A stretch of DNA of 64,000 bases. Source: Astropecten irregularis. Taxonomy: Eukaryota; Echinodermata; Asteroidea; Paxillosida; Astropectinidae. The DNA lies in assembly GCA_963971285.1 (NCBI GenBank), contig OZ020246.1, positions 9,779,217-9,843,216 of the forward strand, in the 5' to 3' direction. The position numbers were made by a program, and so were the translations under genes. How positions within the stretch are numbered: position 1 is the stretch's first letter; each line of letters opens with the position of its first letter. Under the pieces are notes generated by a model. That model made no database searches and was not told the DNA's origin. It was given only the letters and a program-made list of their open reading frames with translations. This document shows positions 34,330 through 43,904 of the stretch, piece after piece.

Positions 34330-35475
34330 CCCATATACAGTATCAATCTAAAGTGATGTCACAATACAAGTTATCAAGGTAGTATGGTAGGATGAGTGAC
34401 TCTCATAAAAGGTATAAATTATAAACACTTCAATGTCATGGAAAGTAATTCTTTTAGTACAATACAGGAAGAAAAAAACACAAAAATGAGGGAAGTTTTC
34501 CCTACTGCAAGACAAGAAAGTCATTTCTGAAAATGATCAACGAAACCTCTCGTTTATCTTACAGCAAACAACGTAATCATAGACACACTGAATAGGGAAA
34601 TATTCAAAATGATGTTTAAGTTTTCACATTTTAAACTTCAAGGCAATTTAAAATAAAAATGAAAAATGTCCTAGGAGCAAATCCACACACACATAGACAA
34701 TTGCAGTCTCTGAAATTAATAAATACAAGCATGACCAATTTGTTAATTACCTTGAACTCTGGAGAAGAGGAAGAGAGAGCCATGCTGATGTGATAGCGCC
34801 ACCAATACCATGGAGGATTCATCCCCTACATATTGCAGACAAAATTGATACAGAGAATATTACTCAAGAGGAAAATAGTTCCACTGATGATGGACATCAA
34901 TTTGACACCTTGTTCACAAAGCCTAATAGGACCAGGGCTTGAAATATCCACTAGACCGTGGACCATGTCTAGTGATTTCAGTGTTGGTCTAGTAAAATGT
35001 GTACTGCACTAGTCGGGCTGTCTAGTGATTTTGTTTTCCTTGCATACCGGTAATTAAAATGGTGCCTAAATGGATGATTTTGTGGCTTGAACAAACCTCA
35101 ACATTTTGAGGAAATGATACAAGATCATGACAAAAGATTTCAACCTCCTATAGTAGTACATGTCACATGTCTATACTATAGTGAAAAACGTTCAGGTCTA
35201 GTAAAGTACTTCAGTTAATAGGCCTGCAGTCTCGGAACTTTTTTTTCACGAAATTCGAGCCTTGAGGACTGAAATGGTGCCTGACAGAGATAAAAAAAGG
35301 AACCTGCAGCATTCGAAGTATACCATTGTAGGTCAAAACACCTTGTAAAACTCAGATACCTACAGATTTTCAGAGCTGAGATTGAAGTTATCACAACTTG
35401 CATCCAGTAAGTTAACTCTAAATAAAGGATTATGGTTTTTTGAGTAATGTCAGTCAGTAATTCTTGGCCTTATAA
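34330..35475. other. Spacer with TCTAGTGATT repeats
   Basis: Between 34950 and 35030 the motif TCTAGTGATTT and its relatives recur several times in both orientations around CTAG. No gene is supported. Confidence 0.4.
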
Positions 35476-35479
35476 TTAA

Positions 35480-35605
35480 AGGTACTATCATACTTTGGAA
35501 GCATACCAAAACATACTCTGCACAGATTAACCTATAACTTACAGGGTATAAAGATGGTGATGGTAGAAACATACCGTTAAAATTATTTTTGATCTTTTAA
35601 ACTTA
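35480..35605. mobile_element. TTAA MITE, family A, 3'-truncated
   Basis: TTAA at 35476-35479 is followed by AGGTACTATCATACTTTGGA and the AAGATGGTGATGGTAGAAAC block. The element is lost after about 35605. Confidence 0.75.
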
Positions 35606-36225
35606 TTTTCAAGGGATCTACAAATTCAGAAGGAAACTAGATGAATATTAATCAGCACTCGGAAATTAAACCCTACAAATGTTTAAAAATTGTGTTTCAT
35701 CACCTCAATAAACTTCAGCTATTTATCAACCATACATGCAGCAGGCAATAATGGAATTTTAATAGAAAGCTCATTTGTTCCCCCTTCAGCTTTATGATGA
35801 CGTACAGTAAATGTAAAAGTGCAAATGGAACTCAATCTAGCTTATTACAGATTATTATTACTGAGCCCTATAGCTGATTGACAGGCATCATTCTCTCAAT
35901 AAAAAGCTAATACTGAAATAGTTTTGAAAATATATGTGAAACAGGGCCATGTACACGTATGTAGGCCTATGTATAGGTCTACTCCACAATAATTATTGAG
36001 GTTCACAATATCACCCAATTGAATGCCAATTCTATAATTAATTGTTAGGACATGTGTTGTGTAAATATTAATTTACTGTGTTCCCAAAGCTAATTTCTTT
36101 AATTCTGGAATCCCCTTTCATTAAAATAGAAAAATTTCTAGAACTTTGTAAAATGTTTTCCATAAGAAAGATATAGGCACAACTTTGATAATTTTGCGAT
36201 TTTGCACATGTTTTCCGCCACGATT
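35606..36225. other. AT-rich spacer
   Basis: Nothing recognised. Confidence 0.45.
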
Positions 36226-36227
36226 TT

Positions 36228-36933
36228 GGGTCATCTCGTACCCAGGTTAACTCGTACCCAAGTCAAGTCGTACCCAAGTCAACTCGTACCCAAGTCAACT
36301 CGTACCCAAGTTAACTCGTACCCAAGTCAGCTCGTACCCAAGTCAACTCGTACCCCTATGCAATTGTGAATAAAATCTCGTTCGTGTAGACCATGACATT
36401 TTACTAGTTAGGCCCTATCGTATTTTAATGTCTCTTTTAATCCAAATAAATTGCATTAATTTCAAAATTATTATTTATCATTCAAGAACCCACCTCCAAA
36501 AAATTCCTGTTTCAAAATCAATTGAACAAAACACCCCACCCATCACCGTCCGTTTCAAAATCAAAATCAATTGCGCATTCCACCTGCCCAAAAAATCCCT
36601 GTTCATACCCAACGCCCGACAAACGATTAAGACACAGCAAAATTAAAACAGACAGACACTAGGCCTAGTTGTAGTTTTATATTCATCTTAATTAATTCAA
36701 CCTCTACATAGATGTCAATTTAATACAGGTACGGAATATGACAGTTTCGAAGTCTGTCATCAGCGGCGGCCGCATGCCTTGTGCAATAATGGGGTACGAC
36801 TTGACTTGGGTATGACTTAACCTGGGTACGAGTTAACTTGGGTACGAGATGACTTGGGTACGAGTTGACTTGGGTGTCATTTTTTGGGTACGACTTGACT
36901 TGAGTACGCGTTAACTTGGGTACGACTTGACCC
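36228..36933. mobile_element. Foldback element with 16-bp subrepeat arms
   Basis: The left arm (36228 to about 36356) holds eight copies of CGTACCCAAGTCAACT-like units. The right arm (about 36793-36933) holds the same units inverted. The termini read GGGTCA and TGACCC. The unique middle of about 430 bp has no recognised gene. Arms made of tandem subrepeats are the hallmark of Foldback-type elements. No clean TSD could be fixed. Confidence 0.8.
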
Positions 36934-37107
36934 ATTTGGTTGTGAAGAATTCCACCGAAGGTCATAATTTATAATGACAACTTGAGCAAAACCTATGACA
37001 GAGGGCATTTTGAAAAGATGGCTGCCGCTGCCATGATTTGAAGTGTAACTTATAGGTCAAACTAAAGCCCTTATAATTCAGTTTTCTCGCTACTCCAGTG
37101 TTACGTG
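36934..37107. promoter_or_regulatory. Possible YY1-like promoter motif
   Basis: AAAGATGGCTGCCGCTGCC near 37014 resembles the YY1 promoter element (AAGATGGCGGC). It stands at the edge of the CpG-richer block that runs to about 38470. No associated transcript is identified. Confidence 0.25.
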
Positions 37108-37241
37108 TTACATTAGTCTTGGTCCACGACTATGTTATTACCGTACTCGAACGTACGAACCTATTATCCGCATTGACACGCACGTACGTACACCCATTCG
37201 TAAAGGCCTTCGATAACATAGTCTTGGGAGTCGTGTAAGGG
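37108..37241 (+). repeat. Inverted-pair repeat, left copy
   Basis: It contains TTAGTCTTGG, then GACTATGTTAT and its inverse ATAACATAGTC, ending in CTTGGGAGTCGTG. The reverse complement of 37991-38126 shares this order. The pair flanks about 750 bp. GTACGT motifs fill the interior. Confidence 0.7.
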
Positions 37242-37990
37242 CTGAGTTGCGCGTGCACCTCGTTAGTATAATGTATGTAGCGCGCTACTTCGTCACCATG
37301 GCACACTGTTGAATATGTATGCTATATAAGAATGACGCTGGTCATATATGGTCATTCCCCTTAGGCAAAACCTGAACTTCGAGGCCTGCGGTCAGCTCCC
37401 ATGGCAACGCCCGGGTCAAACAATGCAGAGATCGCTGCATTCCCACTGCCGACCTGTGGGTATTGATATGCATGCGGTGAACAGGTGTATTAGGTAGAAA
37501 TCTATTTCTACTTCCATGGTTGTATACAGTGTGAATTATCAAAGAGCTACAAATTATGAACAGTGTAAATGTTTTTGTTTATAGGCCTATGCCTACATGT
37601 AACTTAAAATGGAGTGTTTCACTGTAGGCCTCAGGCTAAATAATACTTAAATAGCACGTTTAAAACTCCTTGCTTCGTGTTTGTTTTTACCAAATGCAAT
37701 GGAATTATAGTATTACAAGGTACAATAATTCAGCAACCGTGGATTTCTAAATGTTGTAAATTAGCCACTGAAATACAGTCATATATCTCCCCAACTTTCG
37801 CCCAGTCACATCGTCGAAATGTTAACCAAAAGGCACGTATACAGTACCATACTATTGTAACTGTACCATATTGTGTAACTTCACGGGGTGCCTTGTTTAC
37901 GTGTATGCACGTGCGTGACCAGAAAATGGGCAGCGCCCGACTTTAGATGCAACGCATGCGCAGTGTGTTTCCCCCCAATTTTGGGGGGAG
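37242..37990. promoter_or_regulatory. CpG-richer block with TATA- and NRF1-like motifs
   Basis: The block has relatively many CpGs, TGCTATATAAGAATG near 37320 and CGCATGCGCAG (NRF1-like) near 37952. CCCCCCAATTTTGGGGGG near 37970 is a perfect inverted repeat. It could be a promoter or the interior of an element bounded by the inverted pair. No downstream coding exon is recognised. Confidence 0.3.
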
Positions 37991-38126
37991 ATTTTACACG
38001 ATTCCCAAGACTGTATTAGTGACAGGTCCGTGCGTACGTGTGTGCGGATTACCTGTACGTACACACGTATGGTCAGTGCGGTTCGAGTATCCACACCAAT
38101 ACAGTCTTGAACCAAGACTAGTGTTA
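37991..38126 (-). repeat. Inverted-pair repeat, right copy
   Basis: Reverse-complement relative of 37108-37241, bounded by CACGATTCCCAAGACTG and CAAGACTAGTGTTAC, with its own inner inverted repeat CAAGACTGTATT / AATACAGTCTTG. Confidence 0.7.
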
Positions 38127-38990
38127 CATATACTACATGTACATAGTTACCGTGCAAACAAAATGCTACTTTACAGTGCAGTGCAATACTACTTACCATG
38201 CTGAACCAGTTTGAGTTCCTCAGATTCCGTTGCCGTCCGACATTTTTGGTGACAATATCCAGTCCGATAAGAAGAGTTTCCCGGCATCTCTGGCCGTTCA
38301 TAGGCCAGGTGATGATAACATGTAAACGTTGGCATAAAAGATATTCATGCCAATGTCACAAGATATGTACATGTACGACGGTCCACGGAATTTAAAAATG
38401 GCGCCTGCTTGTCCATACAGAGGCTGCATGGCAGCAGTCCAGAAAAGACGGCCGACCGGGTACGGGTTTGTCTACATGCTGTGAAGTACATGAAACTTCC
38501 TATTGAACATTACCCATAGCTGTTTGAATTCCATGAACACGATAGTTTCTTGAAGGTTTTCTGACTTCATTTTGGCTGGAGAAAGGGTGTAAAATGCCAT
38601 GTTTTTAGCAGTCCACATTGTGTTTCCCATCATGTCGCAGACGTTTACACAGCAATAATGCATAAATTACTGCATCACGTGGTATATCGCATGGTCATTG
38701 GCTAGTTTTCATTGAGGAATTTCTCCAGATGGTCGGTCAAATTCGTTTGTAGATGGCGCCATATAACTTTTACAGAGGAAACTGCCTATAATTATGGGTG
38801 CACCACACTAAATAGTGTCCCATTGACCTTAGTGTAAAATCCCTCAACTTCACAGTTAAAAAAACCCCATCCAGAAGTTTCTCAGTTGTTGGTGCAATAG
38901 TGTAAATGGTAGTGTGAACTCTCATCTACCCAATTCTGTTCAATTTTTGGTTGGGTAACCGATTGGATTTTTTTGTAATTGCCCCAAGAA
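38127..38990. other. Spacer
   Basis: No gene supported. AAATGGCGCC near 38396 is a YY1-like motif. Confidence 0.4.
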
Positions 38991-38994
38991 AAAA

Positions 38995-39024
38995 ACACCC
39001 CCGAAATGTGCTTTTCGGGGGTGT
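38995..39024. repeat. Strong GC-rich hairpin
   Basis: ACACCCCCGAA (38995-39005) pairs perfectly with TTCGGGGGTGT (39014-39024) across an 8-base loop, just after a run of A bases. Confidence 0.8.
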
Positions 39025-39132
39025 AGAGTATATTATAAATGTCCTATATTGTTATTTATATAAGATGCATACATATTGGGTATTCCGTGTTTAATAATAC
39101 AATGTCATGTTTATATTTTTTTCTGTTTTCTC

Positions 39133-39387
39133 AATTGATGGTTTAAGGCTCATGTCACTTGAGCCGATTTTTACAGGCAACTGAATTGGAGGCAACCATC
39201 TACACCATACACAAAAGGAAAACTTCCATCACTCAAAGGACATTTTGTTTATGGCAGTGTCTTACTTATATTTTGTGAAAATTGAAAGGTGAAAAGTGAA
39301 AGGTGAATGTTATATTTTCTTGGAGATTGCCTAGAACTGTTTGCCTGTAAATTGCCTCATGTGACATGGGTTCTTAGACCATCAATT
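39133..39387. mobile_element. 255-bp foldback-type MITE
   Basis: AATTGATGGTTTAAG and, inverted, AATTGATGGTCTAAG are followed on each side by CATGTCAC and then by GAGGCAA and ACAGGCAA blocks in mirrored order. The arms are imperfect and about 90 bp long. No coding. Confidence 0.75.
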
Positions 39388-39464
39388 AAGCAACTCATAA
39401 CACTGCATAATAATTGTAAGCTTATTAATAGAAGGCTTTCCATAACTCTGTGTGAATGGGTGTG

Positions 39465-39860
39465 AACTTGAGTTCTGGGAAAGAACTTGATTTCTGCATG
39501 GAAAGGAACTTTGGTTCTGGGAAAGAACTTGGGTTCCGGGTAGAACCTGGGTTGTGGAAAAGAACCCAGTCTCTGTGAAAGAACCTGGGTTCTGGAAAAG
39601 AACCTGGGTTCTGGGAAGTAACATGGGTTCTGGGAAAGAACTCGGGTTCTGGAAAAGAACCTGGGTTGTGAGAAGAACCTGGGTTCTGGAAAAGAACCTG
39701 GATTCTGGGAAGGAACCTTGGTTCTGGGAAAAAATCTGGGTTTTGGAAAAGATCTGGGTTCTGGAAGGAACCCGGGTTCTGGAAAAGAACCCCGGACTCT
39801 ATGTAAGAACCTGGGTTCTGGAAAAGAACCTTTGTTTTGGGAATTAAAGGACTTGGTTTT
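39465..39860. repeat. 18-bp minisatellite, about 20 units
   Basis: The unit AAGAACCTGGGTTCTGGA recurs with variants (GGGAAAG, TTGTG). Because 18 is a multiple of three, artefactual frames with an NPGSFPEP-like repeat remain open on both strands. Confidence 0.9.
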
Positions 39861-40755
39861 GACAAGAACCGTAAGTTTTTCACCAAGTTTCTAATCACAA
39901 CCTTTACTCTTAAAGATATGTTGTTCATTCAGTGGTACTGCTAAATCGTTTGTTGTTATTTCCTCCAAACATGCAAAGCTGTAAATCTCAAACCGGAAGG
40001 CATCTCATTGTTAACCTCTAGTCTTTGGCTGTGTCCTTGGATTTGTTAGTGTAATATTTTTATATGGTATATTTAAGAGCTGTTTTTGTCTATGCTTCGA
40101 ATAAATTATATGATTGTTATTTTATGGGGATTAATAAACAAGAAAAACAAAAACAGTTTGTTTTTCTGTCCAGTTTCTTCACCACCTTCCACTTCCCAAA
40201 GTCACACACAATGTTAGCCGAATTCATAATATGAAATCAATACTGAAGTCGAATGTAATGTTAAACCCAGCAGCTTATAAAGTTATAGCTATACAACAGA
40301 AAATAATCGTACCGAAAGTGATTTCTATAACGTCCGCCACTTGGCCAGACCTTGCTTCCGGCCTGTATTATGCAAATGAGCACTGAACTTTACTATCCAA
40401 TCAAGTTGGTCACACTGACAAACTTATCGTCTGCTAATCTCTGTCACATTGTTGGACAAGATAACTCTCATATTATATCATTAAGACATTATAATCAAGC
40501 CCCCAGACAAGTCAAAGAAAATAGACCCGGTAATTAGGTTAATTAATTTTCAGATAAGCACTAAGGTTTAGAAATTATAATCCATTACTTTTCGTGCGAG
40601 AAATAATTCTTCGTTTTCATAATTTCTAACAGAAATGTCTTAAAAGTGGGGGATTTAATAAGACAAACATACAAGAATCTAACTCGCGGATAAATATTAA
40701 AAGCAGGGGTCTGCCCCTTCCCCTCCCATAGCCTTCCCATGCTGCATGCCGATCC
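39861..40755. other. Spacer upstream of the candidate promoter
   Basis: AT-rich, with no gene recognised. Confidence 0.4.
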
Positions 40756-40756
40756 G

Positions 40757-40819
40757 TATATAAACGCGGTGGGTTCACTTCGATGTCATTCCGCAGTCAG
40801 AAGTTACTCGGTGAAGATC
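40757..40819 (+). promoter_or_regulatory. Candidate TATA-Inr-DPE core promoter
   Basis: TATATAAA at 40757-40764 is followed by TCATTCC with its A at 40788, about 31 bases downstream, the normal TATA-to-start distance. AGATC at 40815-40819 falls at +28 to +32, where a DPE (RGWYV) belongs. The neighbourhood is CpG-richer. Short motifs can coincide by chance, and no transcript evidence is available. Confidence 0.4.
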
Positions 40820-41630
40820 ACGGTTTACGCGTATCTAGTCGGGCCGAAACACTTGTGCGCGCTTCATCATGGCCCTACCGATGTGTGTTCACCGCGTACA
40901 GCCTCTTTAAAGGCATTGCATACGTTTGGTAATTTGAGCCTATTGTTTGTTTCAAACCAATATAATTGTATATATATACCATAAAACTAACCTGTGAAAG
41001 TTTCAATTCAAAAGGTGGTAGCGTTTGTGAGATTTTGGCGACAAACTAGAGCGGTTATTTCACGCCAGATAACAGTAAGTCAATAGCTGAGAAGCGTTAC
41101 GGCCATAACGCTTCTCAGATTTATAATTTTTGGAGATAAAAAGTGACATATTTTTCCATAACCGCGGTACTTCGAATTGAACGTTTCTCAATATGCATTA
41201 TATTATCCAAAGCAGCTGTACTTCTCACCAAGTAAGTTTTTATTGCCATAAATGTTCAGAGTCATTACCAAACGTATGCAATGCCTTTAACCAGGATTCC
41301 ACGACGACTCTGCTACACTGGGGTTTGCCCGATAAGACTAGCGGACACTATGCGGAGCGAACAACGGACTAATATCAATATTGAACTCTGTCATGTTTGT
41401 ATGAAACGGGACAGGTGACGTGAAGAACTTTCGTCTCGTTTTCACCGAGGGACAGTGTCAAGTTGGACTCCATAATCATCTCCGCGACGGGAAACGTTTT
41501 CCCCGCATACTGAATAATGAACATTTTGCACGGACAAGAACTGTAGATTGTGCCACATTATCATGAATGTTGTGAACTTATTTGTCGCATGATCTGAATG
41601 ACGAATTTAGGATTTAAGTGCAAGTTGAGG
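40788..41630 (+). other. Candidate non-coding first exon interrupted by a MITE
   Basis: If transcription starts near 40788, the first strong donor is GAGG followed by GTAAGT at 41631. The interval has no long reading frame and contains a TTAA MITE (40911-41286). Without the MITE it would be about 460 bp. Possible partner acceptors lie far downstream (51-54.5 kb). This is a hypothesis built from signals only. Confidence 0.25.
40911..41286. mobile_element. TTAA-flanked MITE, family B
   Basis: Perfect 23-bp inverted ends beginning AGGCATTGCATACG, with TTAA at 40907-40910 and 41287-41290. A central hairpin has a 13-bp stem, CTGAGAAGCGTTA (41087-41099) with its complement at 41106-41118. It carries an ACCTGTGAAAGTTTCAA block like that of family C. 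Confidence 0.92.
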
Positions 41631-43229
41631 GTAAGTCAAAAAATTCTTGGATCAATCGAGGTGAGTGGAAACCTAGGGCAAAGTTTCACAATAGCACCCC
41701 GCCACACGTATATCTATTTAGTTTTAAAATTGCTTTCTAATTTACCATTCTAAACTTACTTTATCTAACTGAGCAACCAGCTGACCAGAGAATTTGTGTG
41801 AGAATTGTTTAGTTTCTGGAATTTGAAATGTTCTTTTCATTGATTTTTAGAAAAAGGGGTCAAAATTGAACCGAATTTTGCAGCCAGTCGGCAGTTTTAG
41901 TCCGTGTGTGCCGTTCGTTATAATTAGATAATTTCCCTTAAAAAAACCCATAAAAACCACAAAACGACGTGAACATGGATATACAAACAAAAGTAAATTA
42001 TAATTTTGTTCTCTTAATGGAACAGGGAGGGTGCTATTGTGGAAAAATGCCAAACATAGGCCTAGTCCTAGTCCTAGTTTTATTGTAACAGTCTGACACC
42101 GGTAATAATTATTTGTACTGAAATTTTCATCTGAAGCTAAGCTAGAACCCTCCCCTTGAAAAAATATTTTTTCATGCTCAATTTATCTAGAATTGATAAT
42201 TGATTTTAATTTTTTGTCCCGAAAATTTCAATTTTAAAAAGTTGTTTCACTGCTAGCATCAGTTCTGAAGCCCAATGTAAAAAAAAACCCGACCTCCCGG
42301 GCATTGCGCCTTCCCTGGTCAACATTGTCTATCCAGCTTGGTATAATTTGCATATGAATGACTTGTTTGGCGAGCCAAATTTTGGTCACTTTTACCATCA
42401 ATTAAAATGTACCGCCTTTTCATTCACTTTTCGTCTGAGCCAATCAAGTTCCCATGCATTTGTAATTTGCATATGATGAGTCACAGGCTCACATACCAGT
42501 GTGCGCGTGAGTGGGCGTGGTTTAATCTAGTCACTGTCAAAAGTTTACTTCAGCACACTGTAGCCCCTATGTGGCCATGTGCACCATTCATGTAGCGTAT
42601 GTTGTGTACATGTGGGGTGTTTTTGTGCAGTATGCTGTGTCAATGACTTCAGTGGCTTATAATTCGTCCAGTAATTATTTGGGTTTACAAATTTATTTCA
42701 AAGCTGAATGATAAGAAAACAGACAAAGGAAATGTATCAGATTTAATTCATTGGAATAAAAAAGAAAGGATTTTTTTTTTTAGATTTTACTCTGGCTTTT
42801 ACTGTTTTAGGGGTCAAGTGTACAAGTTTTGATTAAAGGAGTAACCCCTTGTTGGGGCCCTTTGTTCAATTTTCAAGGACTTTAAAATTCACTCAGTTTC
42901 CCTTGCGGTTATTTGATGATTAGATAATGAGGGAACAGATCACTTGTAGAGCTGTAACAGGTGATAGCTTTCCAGTGGATGATAATTTTGTCGTTTTAAA
43001 ATATTTCAGATTCTTTTTCTATGCATTTAAATTCAACACATGATCATCTTTAAAACAGTATACTTTCAGTGGACCAAATTTTCCCATTGACTGGATGTAG
43101 AGAGGGGAAAACACAAAACTGAAAAAAACTTTGAGTTACAAATCTTGCTATGCTCCTATTTGGTTGAGTGAACAGCATTTGTACATAGCAATTTTTAATC
43201 AATATCAGTTGTGCCAATCACATAACTGA
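41631..43229. other. Spacer with octamer and AP-1 motifs
   Basis: TAATTTGCATATGA, an octamer-type POU motif, occurs twice near 42345 and 42462. GATGAGTCAC (AP-1-like) and GTGGGCGTGG (KLF/SP-like) lie within 60 bp of the second. An enhancer or promoter is possible. The rest is AT-rich without recognised features. Confidence 0.3.
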
Positions 43230-43275
43230 TTTTGTTTTTGCCAAGTTACTGCACAGTAACTTGGTAAAAACAAAA
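43230..43275. repeat. 46-bp near-perfect palindrome
   Basis: The arms 43230-43251 and 43254-43275 pair with one G-T wobble around a 2-base CA centre. The inner core is CCAAGTTACTG / CAGTAACTTGG. Suited to cruciform extrusion; it may be a tiny foldback remnant. Confidence 0.85.
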
Positions 43276-43399
43276 ACACAAACACAGTAAGTTGATCAAA
43301 CATTCACCCATACACCATACACATTGTCGGATACGGTTTCTCGCTGACATTTTGCCATCGCGTCACCTCAGTTTAGGTGCTAGTTAGTTCAGGATTATG

Positions 43400-43470
43400 C
43401 TAAGTGTAGGGTAGGGTTAGGGTAGGGTAGTTTAGTTGATAGTTTAGTGTAGTTTAGTGTAGTTCTTAGT
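43400..43470 (+). repeat. Degenerate telomere-like G-rich tract
   Basis: GTAGGGTAGGGTTAGGG and neighbouring units at 43406-43430 are followed by TTTAGTGTAG variants to about 43470. One true TTAGGG repeat lies among TAGGG units. Confidence 0.55.
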
Positions 43471-43904
43471 ATAGGGCCTAGCTATAGTGCCGCGTTACGT
43501 CGCGACCCACGTGACCGTGCTCGGTGCACTAATCAGCTCAATCGGCTCAATTGACATACTCATTCATCAAATCAGAAGCCATATGATTTGCAGTGTTCAT
43601 CCAAATTAATGTCAACGCACATCTCACACAACTGTTAAACCATGCTGTTTAATCTCAACCAACGGAATAAATTTTGGCTGCTATAAAGAATTAGTCATCA
43701 GTTCACTGAAAGTAATGGAGTAAAGATGGTGATGGAGAAAAAGCACAGGTTATAAAACCAGTGTACAAATTCGGATGAATGAAACATTGAAAATGGACAA
43801 GTTACCATCCACTGTAAAAGTCAAATAAGATAACGGGGGTTGGCCAATGGGCATTAAAAGTGTGCTTGTGGAATGAGTAACTCTTCCACTATAGACAGAA
43901 GAAA

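Noticed and set aside
39425..39928. 167-codon minus-strand frame rich in NPGSF repeats
   Set aside because: Produced by the 18-bp minisatellite; an equivalent frame exists on the plus strand.
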